64,000 nt of DNA from the NCBI RefSeq assembly GCF_950295315.1, contig NC_080185.1, forward strand, positions 41,194,602 to 41,258,601, read 5' to 3'. This DNA is from Erinaceus europaeus (taxonomy: Eukaryota; Chordata; Mammalia; Eulipotyphla; Erinaceidae). The notes below the pieces were generated by a model that did no database searches, was not told the origin of the DNA, and was given only the letters and a program-made list of their open reading frames with translations. Shown here piece by piece: positions 47,401 through 53,932 of this stretch. The position numbers were made by a program, and so were the translations under genes. The first letter of the stretch is position 1, and every line of letters begins with the position of its first letter.

Positions 47401-47744
47401 TGGTGGTGGGGGGTGATCGTAGAAGATTTCTGCTTTTCTGGCATGTTCCCTTTCTCTTATCTTCGTCCCACAGGAAGAAGGTCTTCTTCAAATAGTTCAG
47501 ATATTTAAGGTGAAATGGGGTGTCTGTGTCCCTGCTCGCTCTTGAAATTCATGGGTTTCCTTAAGCCTCACCCTGATTCTCCCTAACCCCAGGAGAAGCA
47601 GCCATATACAAAGAGCTATACAATCCCCAATCCATTTCATTGAAAAAGGTACAGAAAAAGCATCTGCTCCCTGGGACTCACAAGTCTGATGTGATAACCG
47701 TAAGGAAAGGCTGGAGACCTTCTGGACCGGAGCTGCCTTCTCAT
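21784..47744 (-). CDS. ATP1B4: ATP1B4 (BetaM, Na,K-ATPase beta-subunit family), complete gene
   Basis: Eight coding exons, listed separately, splice to 63+394+129+105+197+57+96+162 = 1203 bases: 400 residues and a stop. Every intron is GT-AG and phases fit (0,1,1,1,0,0,0). The protein has an acidic N-terminal domain, one membrane span (about residues 154-180, type II) and a beta-subunit ectodomain with six cysteines (244, 263, 273, 289, 312, 372) placed as the three disulphides of the family. In non-placental vertebrates this gene encodes an Na,K-ATPase beta subunit; in placental mammals BetaM sits in the inner nuclear membrane of perinatal muscle and binds the co-regulator SNW1. The human protein is about 357 residues, so this one is about 40 longer, entirely through the poly-Glu tract. 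No frameshift or premature stop: the gene looks functional. Confidence 0.97.
22103..22146. repeat. (GT)n/(GC)n microsatellite
   Basis: Mixed GT and GC dinucleotides at the start (5' in + numbering) of ATP1B4 intron 7. Confidence 0.85.
22370..22465 (+). mobile_element. MIR fragment
   Basis: CTCTACCACTAATCAGGTATGTGACCTTGGGC followed by TTATCCCTCTGTAAACTGAAG is the MIR core, antisense to ATP1B4. Confidence 0.75.
22552..22793 (+). mobile_element. SINE-A, short tail
   Basis: Forward copy: GGGGCCGAGCACTAGCACAG head, CCCGGTTCAAGTCCCC B box, CCAACAACAACAACAAGG tail. Confidence 0.85.
22794..23012 (+). mobile_element. R1 repeat, internal piece
   Basis: Collinear with 14160-14390: GGGAGTATGGATCGACCTGC, CCAGACCTTCCACCTTTTGC, GGAGTTCTGGTGGTGGGA; its 3' end is replaced by the next SINE. 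Confidence 0.75.
23013..23210 (+). mobile_element. SINE-A/B mosaic without its first bases
   Basis: Begins in the head (AAGCGCACTGTGGTGCAAAA) like SINE-A, but has the GTGTCTCTCTGTCTCTC body and CCAATAACAAATAAAA tail of SINE-B. Its tail is the L1 insertion site. Confidence 0.7.
23985..24962 (+). pseudogene. L1 ORF1 (RNA-binding chaperone), degraded
   Basis: The likely start ATG at 23985 reads 14 codons into a stop. The longest surviving stretch, 24124-24510, is rich in Glu/Lys/Ser heptads, which is the ORF1 coiled-coil (trimerisation) region; RRM and C-terminal parts follow in shifted frames with readable pieces such as the [11 protein letters not shown] end before the TAA at 24960-24962. Confidence 0.8.
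25262..25452 (-). mobile_element. SINE-C nested in L1 ORF2, exact 17-base target duplication
   Basis: CTGACATGATAAACTTT at 25245-25261 and 25453-25469 flanks a full reverse SINE-C with T-rich left end and GCATAACCATTATGCTGTGT head complement. Confidence 0.95.
26011..26560 (-). mobile_element. Vingi (Ingi-related) non-LTR retrotransposon, 5'-truncated, nested in the LTR
   Basis: 550 bases between 9-base duplications ATCCCCACT (26002-26010 and 26561-26569). Read on the minus strand it encodes the C-terminal end of a non-LTR reverse transcriptase protein: the [14 protein letters not shown] segment near 26520-26480, then a Cys/His motif with [14 protein letters not shown] near 26130-26090, and an end WLRKKGKR with TAG at about 26019, followed at once by an AAG-type tail. 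One small frameshift separates the last two parts. Vingi is known among mammals only from hedgehogs. CpG-rich, unlike its surroundings. Confidence 0.8.
26783..26801 (+). other. Retroviral primer-binding site, tRNA-Lys3 type
   Basis: TGGCGCCCTGAACAGGGAC differs from the complement of the tRNA-Lys(UUU) 3' end by one extra T. It lies two bases after the LTR end, where a PBS belongs. Confidence 0.85.
30173..30472 (-). mobile_element. SINE-A with exact 15-base target duplication
   Basis: AGTACTTGCTGTTTC at 30158-30172 and 30473-30487 flanks a full reverse copy; it landed only about 35 bases from the L1 3' end. Confidence 0.95.
30537..30564. repeat. (TTTAA)n microsatellite
   Basis: TTTAATTTAA-type run next to the SINE-C tail. 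Confidence 0.8.
30567..30716 (-). mobile_element. SINE-C
   Basis: Reverse copy, AACACTGCTCAGTTCTGG, B box GGGAATTGAACCTGGGG, head complement GCAGAACCATTATACTGTC. It ends 46 bases from ATP1B4 exon 7. Confidence 0.8.
30762..30857 (-). CDS. ATP1B4: ATP1B4 coding exon 7
   Basis: 32 codons, residues 316-347 ([13 protein letters not shown] ... [10 protein letters not shown]). Acceptor TTTTACCTACAG, donor GTAAGT. Carries the beta-subunit YYPYYGK signature. Confidence 0.97.
30858..32798 (-). other. ATP1B4 intron 6, repeat-poor
   Basis: 1941 bases with only one microsatellite and no SINE or LINE that I can see. 32250-32560 is AT-rich with many TAAT words (CTTAATTAGCATATTAATAG, AACTAATGACTTAATGAAGG) and could be a conserved regulatory element; this is inference. 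Confidence 0.5.
32602..32651. repeat. (CA)n microsatellite
   Basis: About 25 uninterrupted CA units in intron 6. Confidence 0.95.
32799..32855 (-). CDS. ATP1B4: ATP1B4 coding exon 6
   Basis: Only 57 bases, 19 codons, residues 297-315 ([19 protein letters not shown]), between acceptor CTTTTGACTTAG and donor GTAATG. Supplies cysteine 312. Too short to stand out as an open frame; found by homology of its translation and by phase 0 on both sides. Confidence 0.95.
32856..33532 (-). other. ATP1B4 intron 5
   Basis: 677 bases, no recognised repeat apart from an AAACA-rich run near 32886-32940. Confidence 0.6.
33533..33729 (-). CDS. ATP1B4: ATP1B4 coding exon 5
   Basis: 197 bases; completes G231 and encodes 232-296. 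Four of the six disulphide cysteines are here (244, 263, 273, 289), as are sequons N233-D-S and N272-C-S. Acceptor CATGCTTTAG, donor GTATAC (a weaker but valid donor). The acidic stretch [10 protein letters not shown] precedes cysteine 263. Confidence 0.97.
33730..34306. other. ATP1B4 intron 4, first part
   Basis: Mostly unassigned; a SINE-C remnant (ACCAGAGTACTATCCAACTTATGGTGGTGC) lies at about 34038-34096. Confidence 0.5.
34321..34604 (-). mobile_element. SINE-A with target duplication
   Basis: Reverse full copy; TAATATAGATTTTT (34307-34320) and TAATATAGACTTTT (34605-34618) flank it. Confidence 0.9.
34631..34843 (-). mobile_element. SINE-B
   Basis: Reverse copy: TTATTGGATAGAGACAAAG, GGGGCTTGAACCTCAG B box, ACCATCACCCAGCCTC end. 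Confidence 0.85.
34844..35224. other. Unassigned intron 4 sequence
   Basis: Nothing recognised. Confidence 0.5.
35225..35283 (+). mobile_element. SINE-A head fragment
   Basis: GGGAGTCGGTTGGTAGCAGC ... CACAAGGACCAGTA, broken off before the B box. Confidence 0.8.
35334..35546 (+). mobile_element. SINE-B
   Basis: Forward copy with GGTACACCTGGTTGAGCACA head and CCAATAAATAAATAGATAAA tail; lacks about 20 bases of the usual A-to-B box spacer. Confidence 0.85.
35612..35750 (-). mobile_element. SINE-D
   Basis: Reverse copy, CTTACTCTGGCATATGTGAT, GGGGTTGAATTCAGGG B box, TGTCCACTGTGTGACCTC head complement. Confidence 0.7.
35751..36299. other. Unassigned intron 4 sequence
   Basis: No repeat or exon recognised. 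A MER5-like phrase (AAAATGCAAATCCTGCTTCAACTGG ... AGTGGTGGTTCCTGG, about 36148-36243) hints at an old DNA-transposon remnant. Confidence 0.4.
36300..36518 (+). mobile_element. SINE-B with short target duplication
   Basis: Forward copy, GGGCTGGGTGGTGGCGTACC head, CCAATAAATAAATAAAATAA tail. TAAAAACAT occurs immediately on each side. Confidence 0.9.
36519..36987. other. Unassigned intron 4 sequence
   Basis: Nothing recognised. Confidence 0.5.
36988..37321 (+). mobile_element. SINE-B with 3' extension
   Basis: Forward copy with head GGGGCTGGTCAGCAGCACAT, and the GGCCACTGGGAGTGATGGAT ... CCCTGGTGGCAATAAAA extension. Confidence 0.85.
37453..37642 (-). mobile_element. SINE-B, internally deleted
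   Basis: Reverse copy missing the stretch around the B box (CAAAGCTATCCACCTGGGTC joins two distant parts). Confidence 0.8.
37643..37953. other. End of ATP1B4 intron 4 next to exon 4
   Basis: No repeat recognised in these 310 bases. Confidence 0.5.
37954..38058 (-). CDS. ATP1B4: ATP1B4 coding exon 4
   Basis: 105 bases, G196 to the first base of codon 231. Encodes [19 protein letters not shown] and [15 protein letters not shown]. Sequons N207-F-S and N211-V-S. Acceptor TTGCCTTGCCAG, donor GTAAGT. Confidence 0.97.
38339..38467 (-). CDS. ATP1B4: ATP1B4 coding exon 3 (membrane span)
   Basis: 129 bases; completes S153 and encodes 154-195. The stretch [20 protein letters not shown] and what follows to about residue 180 is the single transmembrane helix; FTERVKPPG follows on the luminal side. 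Acceptor TGTCCTGCAG, donor GTGAGT. Intron 3 to exon 4 is only 280 bases. Confidence 0.97.
38468..39324. other. ATP1B4 intron 2, repeat-poor part
   Basis: A (CTT)n-rich run at about 38590-38623 is the only repeat visible until a short MIR-like phrase near 39180-39240. Confidence 0.5.
39325..39535 (+). mobile_element. MIR
   Basis: Well-preserved MIR: TTTACCACTTCCTAGCTGTT, CTCAATTTCCTCATCTGTAAAATAAG, then AAGTGCTCCACAAATGGCTG. Confidence 0.8.
39536..40557. other. Unassigned intron 2 sequence
   Basis: About 1 kb without a recognised repeat or exon. Confidence 0.5.
40558..40683 (-). mobile_element. Old tRNA-derived SINE
   Basis: Purine-rich AGGGAAGGAGAGAGACCACG, B box GGGTTCAAACCCAAGTC, then CAAGCTCTCTTGTC end. 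Confidence 0.55.
40684..41924. other. Unassigned intron 2 sequence
   Basis: About 1.2 kb without a young repeat; nothing recognised. Confidence 0.5.
41925..42023 (-). mobile_element. MIR fragment
   Basis: GTGAGGAAAGTGAGGCCAGAGAGG and CTAAGGTCACATAGCTAGAAAGTG are antisense MIR core. Confidence 0.75.
42024..42164 (-). mobile_element. SINE-C next to exon 2
   Basis: Reverse copy with (TTTA)n left end, AGAGCACTGCTTAGCTCTGG, GCATAACCATTATGCTATCT. Confidence 0.85.
42425..42818 (-). CDS. ATP1B4: ATP1B4 coding exon 2 (acidic domain)
   Basis: 394 bases, residues 22-152 plus the first base of S153. Acceptor TCATTGTTCCAG, donor GTAAGT. Starts [15 protein letters not shown], runs through 37 consecutive glutamates (62-98) and the mixed acidic [21 protein letters not shown], then the conserved membrane-proximal [18 protein letters not shown] ... 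ARTGQSW. The poly-Glu is the placental-specific feature of BetaM, here unusually long. The reading frame is open through the repeat. Confidence 0.97.
42588..42698. repeat. Coding (GAA/GAG)n, 37 Glu codons
   Basis: 111 bases. On the coding strand it is a GAG/GAA mix followed by 23 pure GAA codons (42588-42656). A pure run of this length is expected to be length-polymorphic. Confidence 0.97.
42920..43178 (-). mobile_element. SINE-A variant with 5' extension
   Basis: Reverse copy; TTTCTAGTGGCCATTTTATT extension, TTGGACAGGACAGAGAG body, CACTACCCTACTCCC end. Confidence 0.8.
43179..44285. other. Unassigned intron 1 sequence
   Basis: About 1.1 kb, no young repeat. Overlapping frames at 43811-44237 on both strands look like chance. 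Confidence 0.5.
44286..44579 (+). mobile_element. SINE-A with extension
   Basis: Forward copy: GTGTACCAGGTTAAGTGCAC head, GATTTGAGCCCCTGGC B box, GATGGCCACCAGGAGCGGTG extension. Confidence 0.85.
44822..45003 (-). mobile_element. SINE-B
   Basis: Reverse copy lacking part of the B-box region; GACACCTGCAACCCTGACTT core and CCAGGTGTGCCACC end. A MIR-like scrap precedes it (44740-44800). Confidence 0.75.
45004..46140. other. Repeat-poor part of intron 1
   Basis: Only a CTA run and a T run (45170-45213) are visible. 45640-45740 could be a conserved element; inference from composition only. Confidence 0.4.
46141..46231. repeat. (GAGAGG)n tandem repeat
   Basis: About 90 bases of GGGAGA hexamers. 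Confidence 0.95.
46232..47348. other. Repeat-poor part of intron 1
   Basis: No SINE or LINE seen; a short GATA/GAGA run lies near 46802-46835. The AT-rich 46250-46400 block may be conserved; not testable here. Confidence 0.4.
47349..47398. repeat. (GT)n microsatellite
   Basis: 25 GT units, 280 bases downstream (in gene direction) of ATP1B4 exon 1. Confidence 0.95.
47682..47744 (-). CDS. ATP1B4: ATP1B4 coding exon 1 with start codon
   Basis: 21 codons ([21 protein letters not shown]) then donor GTGAGT. The basic, arginine-rich start matches the family and could act as a nuclear targeting signal. The ATG at 47744-47742 has G at -3; an in-frame TAA at 47849-47847 lies upstream with no other in-frame ATG between, so this start is well decided. 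Confidence 0.96.
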
Positions 47745-47960
47745 GGCTGTTCGGTGGGCGAGAACACGGAAGAGGCAGGCAAGTGGGCGAGAGTGCTGGA
47801 TCTTCTGCAGGGACAGGAGACACTGGTTGCTGGGGACACTTGGCACTTAGTAAAAGTGAACCCTCCTGGCATGAGCCCTACCCCAAAATAATCTAACATG
47901 CCCCTCTCTCATTGGTTGGCCCCTTCCCTGAATCGAAGGAAAGCCCTTATGGAAAAGCAA
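47745..47960 (-). promoter_or_regulatory. Candidate ATP1B4 5'UTR and core promoter
   Basis: On the minus strand a CCAAT box (47915-47911) lies about 170 bases before the ATG and an AT-rich GATTATTTTGGGG about 20 bases inside it (47893-47881). Two CANNTG E-box words (near 47780 and 47848) would suit a muscle gene. No start-site evidence; assignment is inference. Confidence 0.35.
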
Positions 47961-48843
47961 GCTCATCATTACAGGGAGGGGGAGATATTTTGGGTCACGA
48001 GGGTGAGCGACTCACCCCGCCACCTCCATGTCTCTTCCCACCTCCCCCTGCCCTTCTAGAAAGCCTGAGATACTATGGGCCCAATGGAAATCTTGAGTCG
48101 CATTCTCAATTGAGAGTTGGCTATCAGTGCTCAAAGGGGGCGGGGTGGCGGTGGGAGTTAGGGTGAGGGGCCATGACCAAGAATAACTTTCTTTTTTCAT
48201 AAGACTGATCTCATGCAAAAGGATCTAGGGTGTCAGGAAAGATTCTCTTTGCTGTCCCCACCCCCCACAAGCAATAAGCCACCTACAGTCTTGCTTATTT
48301 ATGTCAACCCATGCACCCCTCCAAGTGCGAATTCTGTATTTGGATTTTAAAGGCCATGCTCCCCAGCCCAGAAAAGGTCTTGGGTATAAAGAAAGTTTTT
48401 CTAGCCCACATGTCAGAATGGCCCCAACAGTCACAGTCTTTCTCCACCCCCCCCTCCCTTTTCGCTCACCCCTTGGGATCCTGGCCAAATTTCTGTAGTG
48501 GTTGGGATCTATATTTATCCCTCAGCATCAGGGCAGGGAATAAGCCAGGACTCTGCAATGTCAGTTTCCCAGACATATACAACTCCTGAGTCCAGTGTGG
48601 GCTCCAACAGGAGATAAATGAGTCGAAACAGCCAAGAACGTGGGCTAGCATGTTTGATCTGCCAGGGCCACCCCACTGGAGCCTGCATGGAATTTGTTAT
48701 CCTTCCTTCACCAATCACCCAGCCCCATGCTACCCAGGTGGATGAGAATGTTACAGACATGGAGATTCTGGGCATACTTATGACTAAGAAAAGTACTACA
48801 ATAGCTTAGATTAATTTATCTATTCATAAACCAAAGTCTTAAA
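47961..48843. other. Repeat-poor 5' flank of ATP1B4
   Basis: About 900 bases without SINEs or LINEs, unusual for this window, as expected of a regulatory flank. Open frames on both strands here are short and overlapping. Confidence 0.45.
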
Positions 48844-48938
48844 AAAACATTTATATTCCAGAGTTGCTCAGCTCTGGCTTATGGTGGTGCAGGGGATTGA
48901 ACCTGGGACTTTGGAGCCTCAGACATGAAGAGTCTCTT

Positions 48939-49163
48939 TTTTAAAAAAATATTTTTAAATCTTTATTTATTTATTGGATAGAGACAGCCAGAAATCAAGA
49001 GGGAAGGGGGTGATAGAGAGGGAGAGAGACAGAGAAACACCTGCAGCACTGCTTCACCACTTGCGAAGCTTTTCCTCTGCAGGTGGGGACAGGGGTCTTG
49101 AACCTGAGTCCTTGCACATTGAAACATGTGCACTCAACCAGATGCGCCACCACCCAGCCCCAA
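48939..49163 (-). mobile_element. SINE-B nested in SINE-C
   Basis: AAGAGTCTCTTT on both sides is the target duplication of a full reverse copy. Confidence 0.85.
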
Positions 49164-49189
49164 GAGTCTCTTTGTATAGCTATTATTCT

Positions 49190-49401
49190 CTTTAGATTTT
49201 TAAAAAAATTATTGCCTTTTGTTGTCCTTGTTTTATTGTTGTAGTTATTGATGTCGTTGTTGTTGCATAGGACAGAGAGAAATGGAGAAAGGAGGGGAAG
49301 ACAGAGAGGGGAGAGAAAGATAGATACCTGCAGACCTGCTTCACCGCTTGAGTAGTGAGTGCCGTGCAGGTGAGGAGCCGGGGGCTCAAACCGGGATCCT
49401 T
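49190..49401 (-). mobile_element. SINE-A (5'-truncated) nested in the same SINE-C
   Basis: Reverse copy that stops after GGGATCCTTAA, lacking its head. TCTTTGTATAGCTATTATTC / TCTTTGTATAATTATTATTC flank it as a diverged target duplication. Confidence 0.8.
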
Positions 49402-49521
49402 AAAGCTAGTTCTTTGTATAATTATTATTCTATCATTATGATATCTCCCCTGTCCCAGTCTTTTTTTAAATTCTCCTAAGAAAAGAAAGTACAGTTCAAC
49501 AAGCATGATTCCAAAAAAGCA

Positions 49522-49523
<2 letters not shown>

Positions 49524-49562
<39 letters not shown>
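49524..49562. repeat. (GT)n microsatellite
   Basis: About 19 GT units, joined to an L1 fragment. Confidence 0.95.
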
Positions 49563-49563
<1 letters not shown>

Positions 49564-50110
49564 AACATTGTTCACAGTAGCCAAGATAGGGAAACAACTT
49601 CAAGAAGATATTTCTTTTTCTTCCTGGAACATTTTTCAACACCAAGAGAGAAGGAGATCCTGCCATTTGCAACAACATTGCAAATATTGACAGCTTTTTG
49701 TTAAGTGAAGTAAGTACAGGAAAGAAGGACAAATATTGTGTGATATTACTTATATGTGGAATATGAAAAAAAAATCAACTCATAAAGACAGAGGACTAGA
49801 ATGGATATTGCCCAGAGCTTAAGTGGTCCAAAGATACAAAATTCCAGTCATGAGATGACAAAGCCCTGGGGGATCTAATGGACTTCCTGCTGACTATTAA
49901 CAAGACCACAGCACAGACTTGAAAGTTGCTAAGAGAATAGATCTGAAATGGTTAATACAACAAAGAAGCAGTAGTTACTTTGGTGATGGAGGTGTTAAGT
50001 TAGCACTATGGTGGTAATCCTTTTGCAATATAAAAATGTATCCAAGTATCCAGTAGTGTACCTTAAACACAATATTATATGTCAATCATATCTCAATAAA
50101 GCTATAAAAA
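49563..50110 (+). mobile_element. L1 3' end (older, L1MA-like)
   Basis: CATTGTTCACAGTAGCCAAG, then TGCCATTTGCAACAACATTG, and the ending ATGTCAATCATATCTCAATAAAGC are the well-known L1 ORF2 end and 3'UTR. Confidence 0.8.
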
Positions 50111-50775
50111 GGCCATTCGAAGACGGAGGACAAAAGGGGATTTGTAACAAGTATTTTGTAATGAAATGGTTGGTTTTCAAGAGTCTTATTCCCTAACATT
50201 CTGGGTAATTATGAGTTTTCTATATGCTTAATATATTTGCAATGTATTTTGAATATAGCCCAGGCTGTCTTCTGGAATGCCAGCTGTTGGGTGGAGTAAA
50301 TAACAAAATCCCAAAGGGTCTCAAAGATAAAAATCTGTATGTGTTCGCACTCAAAAGAGACTAGATAAAAGAATAGCCATTCTTGCCAATTTTTTTTCTT
50401 TCTTTCATTCTTTTTTTTTTGGAGGGTGGTGGTGGTAAGGGGAGTGGGAGAGGAGTGAGGACAAAGCAGTCTGCTTAACTGCATAGTGAAGCCAGAGATG
50501 CGGGGGGGGGTGGGGTGGGGGGGGTGGGGGGGTGGGGGGGAAGGGTTGCAAACAAAGCAGAGTCAGGATAAGGGGGAGATGCAACAGAGACAAGAGACAA
50601 AGGAGAAGTTTTTGAGTTTGACAGCAGATTTAAAGCCAAATCTCTAAATGATTCAAGTCTCTCAAATGCTTAGCCCAGTCGTCGGGCACAGGTGCTAGCA
50701 GCTGCTCCTCTCAGCTCCCTTTCTGATTTGCTACTCTGGGGAAGCCACATAGCTGCTGACAGGAAACAGAAACAA
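50111..50775. other. Unassigned intergenic sequence with a G-rich tract
   Basis: The run at 50501-50540 consists of G blocks separated by single T (a strong G-quadruplex pattern on the + strand). The remainder is unassigned. Confidence 0.5.
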
Positions 50776-51113
50776 TCTTTTTTTTTTTTTTTTTTTTGTC
50801 TCCAGAGTTATTGCTGGGGCTCTGTGTGAATCCACTACTCCTGGAGGCTATTTTTCCCCCTTTTGTTGCCGCCCTTGTTTATCGTTCTTATTGTTGTTAT
50901 TGCTGTCATTGTTGTTGGATAGAACAGAGAGAAATGGAGAGAGGAGGAGAAGATAGACAGGGGGAGAGAAAGACAGATACCTGCAGACCTGCTTCACCTC
51001 CTGTGAAGCAGACCTCCCCTCCCCCCCACAGGTGGGCTCAAACCAGGGTCCTTACACCGGTCCTTGTGCTTTGAGTCACCTGTACTTAACCCACTGTGCT
51101 CCCTCCAGCCCCC
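50776..51113 (-). mobile_element. SINE-A variant with 5' extension
   Basis: Reverse copy: poly-T, GTTATTGCTGGGGCTCTGTG extension, CATTGTTGTTGGATAGAAC body, CACTGTGCTCCCTCCAGCCCC end. Confidence 0.85.
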
Positions 51114-51434
51114 AACAGAAACAATCTTAAGGACTGACCCCTCCTATTTTGGAAGTTGGGATAACATGGCAGTACCCTTAAGAAAGTCTTTGCCTCTACT
51201 ATGGGATGGGGATGGGCTAGTTCATGGCATGTTTCTATAGGCTCTTTCCACAATTGGTGTGGGGTGAGAGCAGTGTGTCCTACAGCTATAAAAGAGAAGG
51301 TCTGTGCTTTCCCTTCCTTGGGATTAAGTCTTCAGGGAATCCCTGGAAGGTCATGTTCAGAGTTGTTTGGTTTATGGTTGAAAGCCTCTCTTGTTGAGTA
51401 CTCTATGACTATCTTTGCCAATCTCTAAGAAAAA
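51114..51434. other. Unassigned intergenic sequence
   Basis: Nothing recognised. Confidence 0.5.
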
Positions 51435-52396
51435 TGATTTTAAAAATGAACTTATGGTACCACATTGAGATTCCATCTCAGGGGGGATGGGTAGTGCAGC
51501 ACCCCGTTAAGGACACATGTCACCGTGCACAAGGACCCAGGTTTTAGCTTCCACTCCCTAGCTGCAGGGGGTATACTTCATGAGCAGTGAAGCAGGTGTG
51601 CAGATGTCTATCTTTCTCTCTCCCTCTCTACCTCCCCACTCCTCTCAATCTCTCTCTGTCCTATCAAGCAAAAAATATAAAGAAAACTAATGGTAAAGAA
51701 ATGACTCCTAGAAGTGGTGGATTTGTTGTGCAGCAATAACGTTGGTGGCAAATAAATTCCACCTCACACCTCTGAGAATGGGCTTTATCAATAAAACAAG
51801 AGACGATAAGTATTGGATGGGGAGAGAGAGAGGGACTCTATTACACTGCTGGTGGAAATGCAAATAGATACAGCCATTATGGGAAGAAGTAAGGAGAATC
51901 CTTAACCAAATACAAATCGAAATATCTTATGATTCAGCAATTCCACTACTAGTCATATACCTAAAAATATAATAACACTGATTTGAAGTGATATATACAC
52001 CCCCATATTCATGGTGGTTTTATTCACAATAGCATAAACTTGGAAAAAACCAAAATGCCCCCGACAGATGACTGGATAAAAAAAGTTATGGGACATATAC
52101 TCAATGGAGTGTGATTCAGCAATAAAAAGATGATATTGTGTCCTTTGGGATACAGTGGATGGAACTGGAGAAGATGATGCTTAGTGAAGCAAGTAAGGAG
52201 GTGAAGGACAACTACAGAATGGTTACACTTGTGCGCAATATAGAGAATTTAACATATGAATATGGAAAAGTCAAACTATATCTAAGACTGTGGGAGAACT
52301 ATAGTGGTTATCTATGGGGGTGGGGGTGGGGACATAGACCTTTGGTGATGGGAGTGGTGGGAAAAAAGACTATACTGTAAGCCATTACTCAAGCTC

Positions 52397-52400
<4 letters not shown>
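51435..52400 (+). mobile_element. L1 ORF2 end, split by SINE-B
   Basis: CACATTGAGATTCCATCTCA before and ATTCCACCTCACACCTCTGA after the SINE are L1; later blocks (ATTACACTGCTGGTGGAAAT, CTCAATGGAGTGTGATTCAG) continue to the 3' end. Confidence 0.8.
51480..51748 (+). mobile_element. SINE-B nested in L1
   Basis: Forward copy, GGTAGTGCAGCACCCCGTTA head and the TAGAAGTGGTGGATTTGTTG extension. Confidence 0.8.
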
Positions 52401-52448
<48 letters not shown>

Positions 52449-52505
52449 GGGAGGGAGGGAAAGAAAAAGAAAGGAAGGAATGAAAAGGAAGGAAGGAAGA
52501 AAAAT
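52401..52505. repeat. (GA)n and purine tract
   Basis: Pure GA run to about 52445 followed by GGAA-rich purine sequence at the L1 3' end. Confidence 0.9.
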
Positions 52506-52569
52506 ACATAGTCTTTCCACTCATCTGTTATCTTTTTCAATTTCTTTCATTAGGGAAAAAAAAAGAACT

Positions 52570-52983
52570 TATAGTCTAGATTCACAATGGATACTACACA
52601 ACTGTAAGCTGACATGTTATCCTTTGCTGTAACAGAGATGGTACTAAAAGGAATCCTGTTGAGTGAGACAATCCAGAAGGAGAAGGGAGCTCACAGGTGG
52701 GCTCTAAGAGACAAAGCAAAAGACAATACAGGGTGAACCCTCCAAAGGACTGTGATCAGGAGGAAGAAAAGGTAGAAGAGAAGCAAAAGCTAATGTTGGT
52801 ACAAGTAGGGAATAATATCATTCATACACATTTCCAGTTATAATGGGATATATAACAGAATAGTTTGGGAAATTTATTTGATATTATTGATAATACACTT
52901 TAAGTTGTCAGATCTACTAGTGAATAAATCCTAAACTATTTTAATTAAGCATGGCTATACAAAAATATGTAGGAAATAAAAAA
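52570..52983 (+). mobile_element. L1 3' fragment
   Basis: TGTTGAGTGAGACAATCCAG and the following lines resemble L1 ORF2-3'UTR junctions. Diverged. Confidence 0.5.
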
Positions 52984-53117
52984 AGGCGAAGGGTAGATAG
53001 CATAATGGTTATGCAAACAGACTCTCATGCCTGAGGCTCTAAAGTCCCAGGTTCAATCCCCTGCACCACCATAAGCTAGAGCTGAACAATTCTCTGGTTA
53101 AAAAAAAAAAAAAAAAG
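52984..53117 (+). mobile_element. SINE-C
   Basis: Forward copy: GTAGATAGCATAATGGTTAT head, CCCAGGTTCAATCCCCTGCA B box, end TGAACAATTCTCTGG and A run. Confidence 0.9.
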
Positions 53118-53354
53118 GTCTGTGATCTATCACAACAGGTCTGGGGGCTCAGAACTCAGAAGAGGAAAAGGGTGGAACACCAAGGGGATATTGGGGACCT
53201 CAGTCCTTATGAAGGAGCAGGGTGGTGGTTTGGAGAAGGGTGAGATGTCTTGGGGACATGTGAACATGCACTCCATGACAATAACAACCCTATAAACCAA
53301 CACTCCCTCTTTAAAGTGATATTGAAGTTGGGTGGGGGAGAGGGATAGTTTTTT
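53118..53354. other. Unclassified repeat-like stretch
   Basis: Lies between a SINE and an L1 3' end; composition fits an old LINE 3'UTR but the family is not assigned. Confidence 0.35.
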
Positions 53355-53932
53355 GCCCAGAAGTGAACCTACCCTATGACCCTTCAATTCCTCCCCTGGG
53401 GATATATCCTAAAGAAATAAACATATCCATCCAAAAAGATTTGTGTATACCTATGTTCACAGCAGCACAATTTGTAATAGCCCAAACCTGGAAGCAACCC
53501 AGGTGTCCAAAACAGATGAGTGGCTGAGAAAAGTATGGTATATACACACAATGGAATACTACTGAGCAATTAAAAGTGGTAAATTCACCTTCACCTCATC
53601 TTGAATGGAACTTGAAGGAACCATGTTAAGTGAGATAAGTCAGAAAGAGAAGGATGGATAAGGGATGATCACACTTATAGGCAGAAGTTGAAAGACAAGA
53701 ACAGAAGGAAAAACACTAAACAGAACTTGGACTGGAGCTGGTGTACTGCACTATAATAAAAGACTCTGGGGTAGTGGTGGGGAGGCTCGGGTCCTGGAAC
53801 ACGATGGCAGCCGAGGACCTAGTGGGGGTTGAATTGTTATGTGGAAAATTGAGAACTGTTATGCATGTACAAACTATAGTATTTTACTGTTGACTGTAAA
53901 CCATTACTCTCCCACTAAAGAAATTAACATAT
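53355..53932 (+). mobile_element. L1 3' end, same lineage as the intron 7 L1
   Basis: 5'-truncated copy closely matching 29570-30123: CCTACCCTATGACCCTTCAA, GGCTGAGAAAAGTATGGTAT and AAACCATTACTCTCCCACTAAAG. Confidence 0.85.

Larger units (their letters stand above)
48844..49455 (-). mobile_element. SINE-C host split by two later SINEs
   Basis: Three collinear pieces of one reverse SINE-C lie at 48844-48938, about 49164-49189 and 49402-49455 (ending ATTATGATATCTCCCCTGTCC). Confidence 0.8.

Noticed and set aside
47637..47846. Longer ATP1B4 N-terminus starting at 47846
   Set aside because: The codon there is GTG, preceded directly by an in-frame TAA; the family start is the ATG at 47744.
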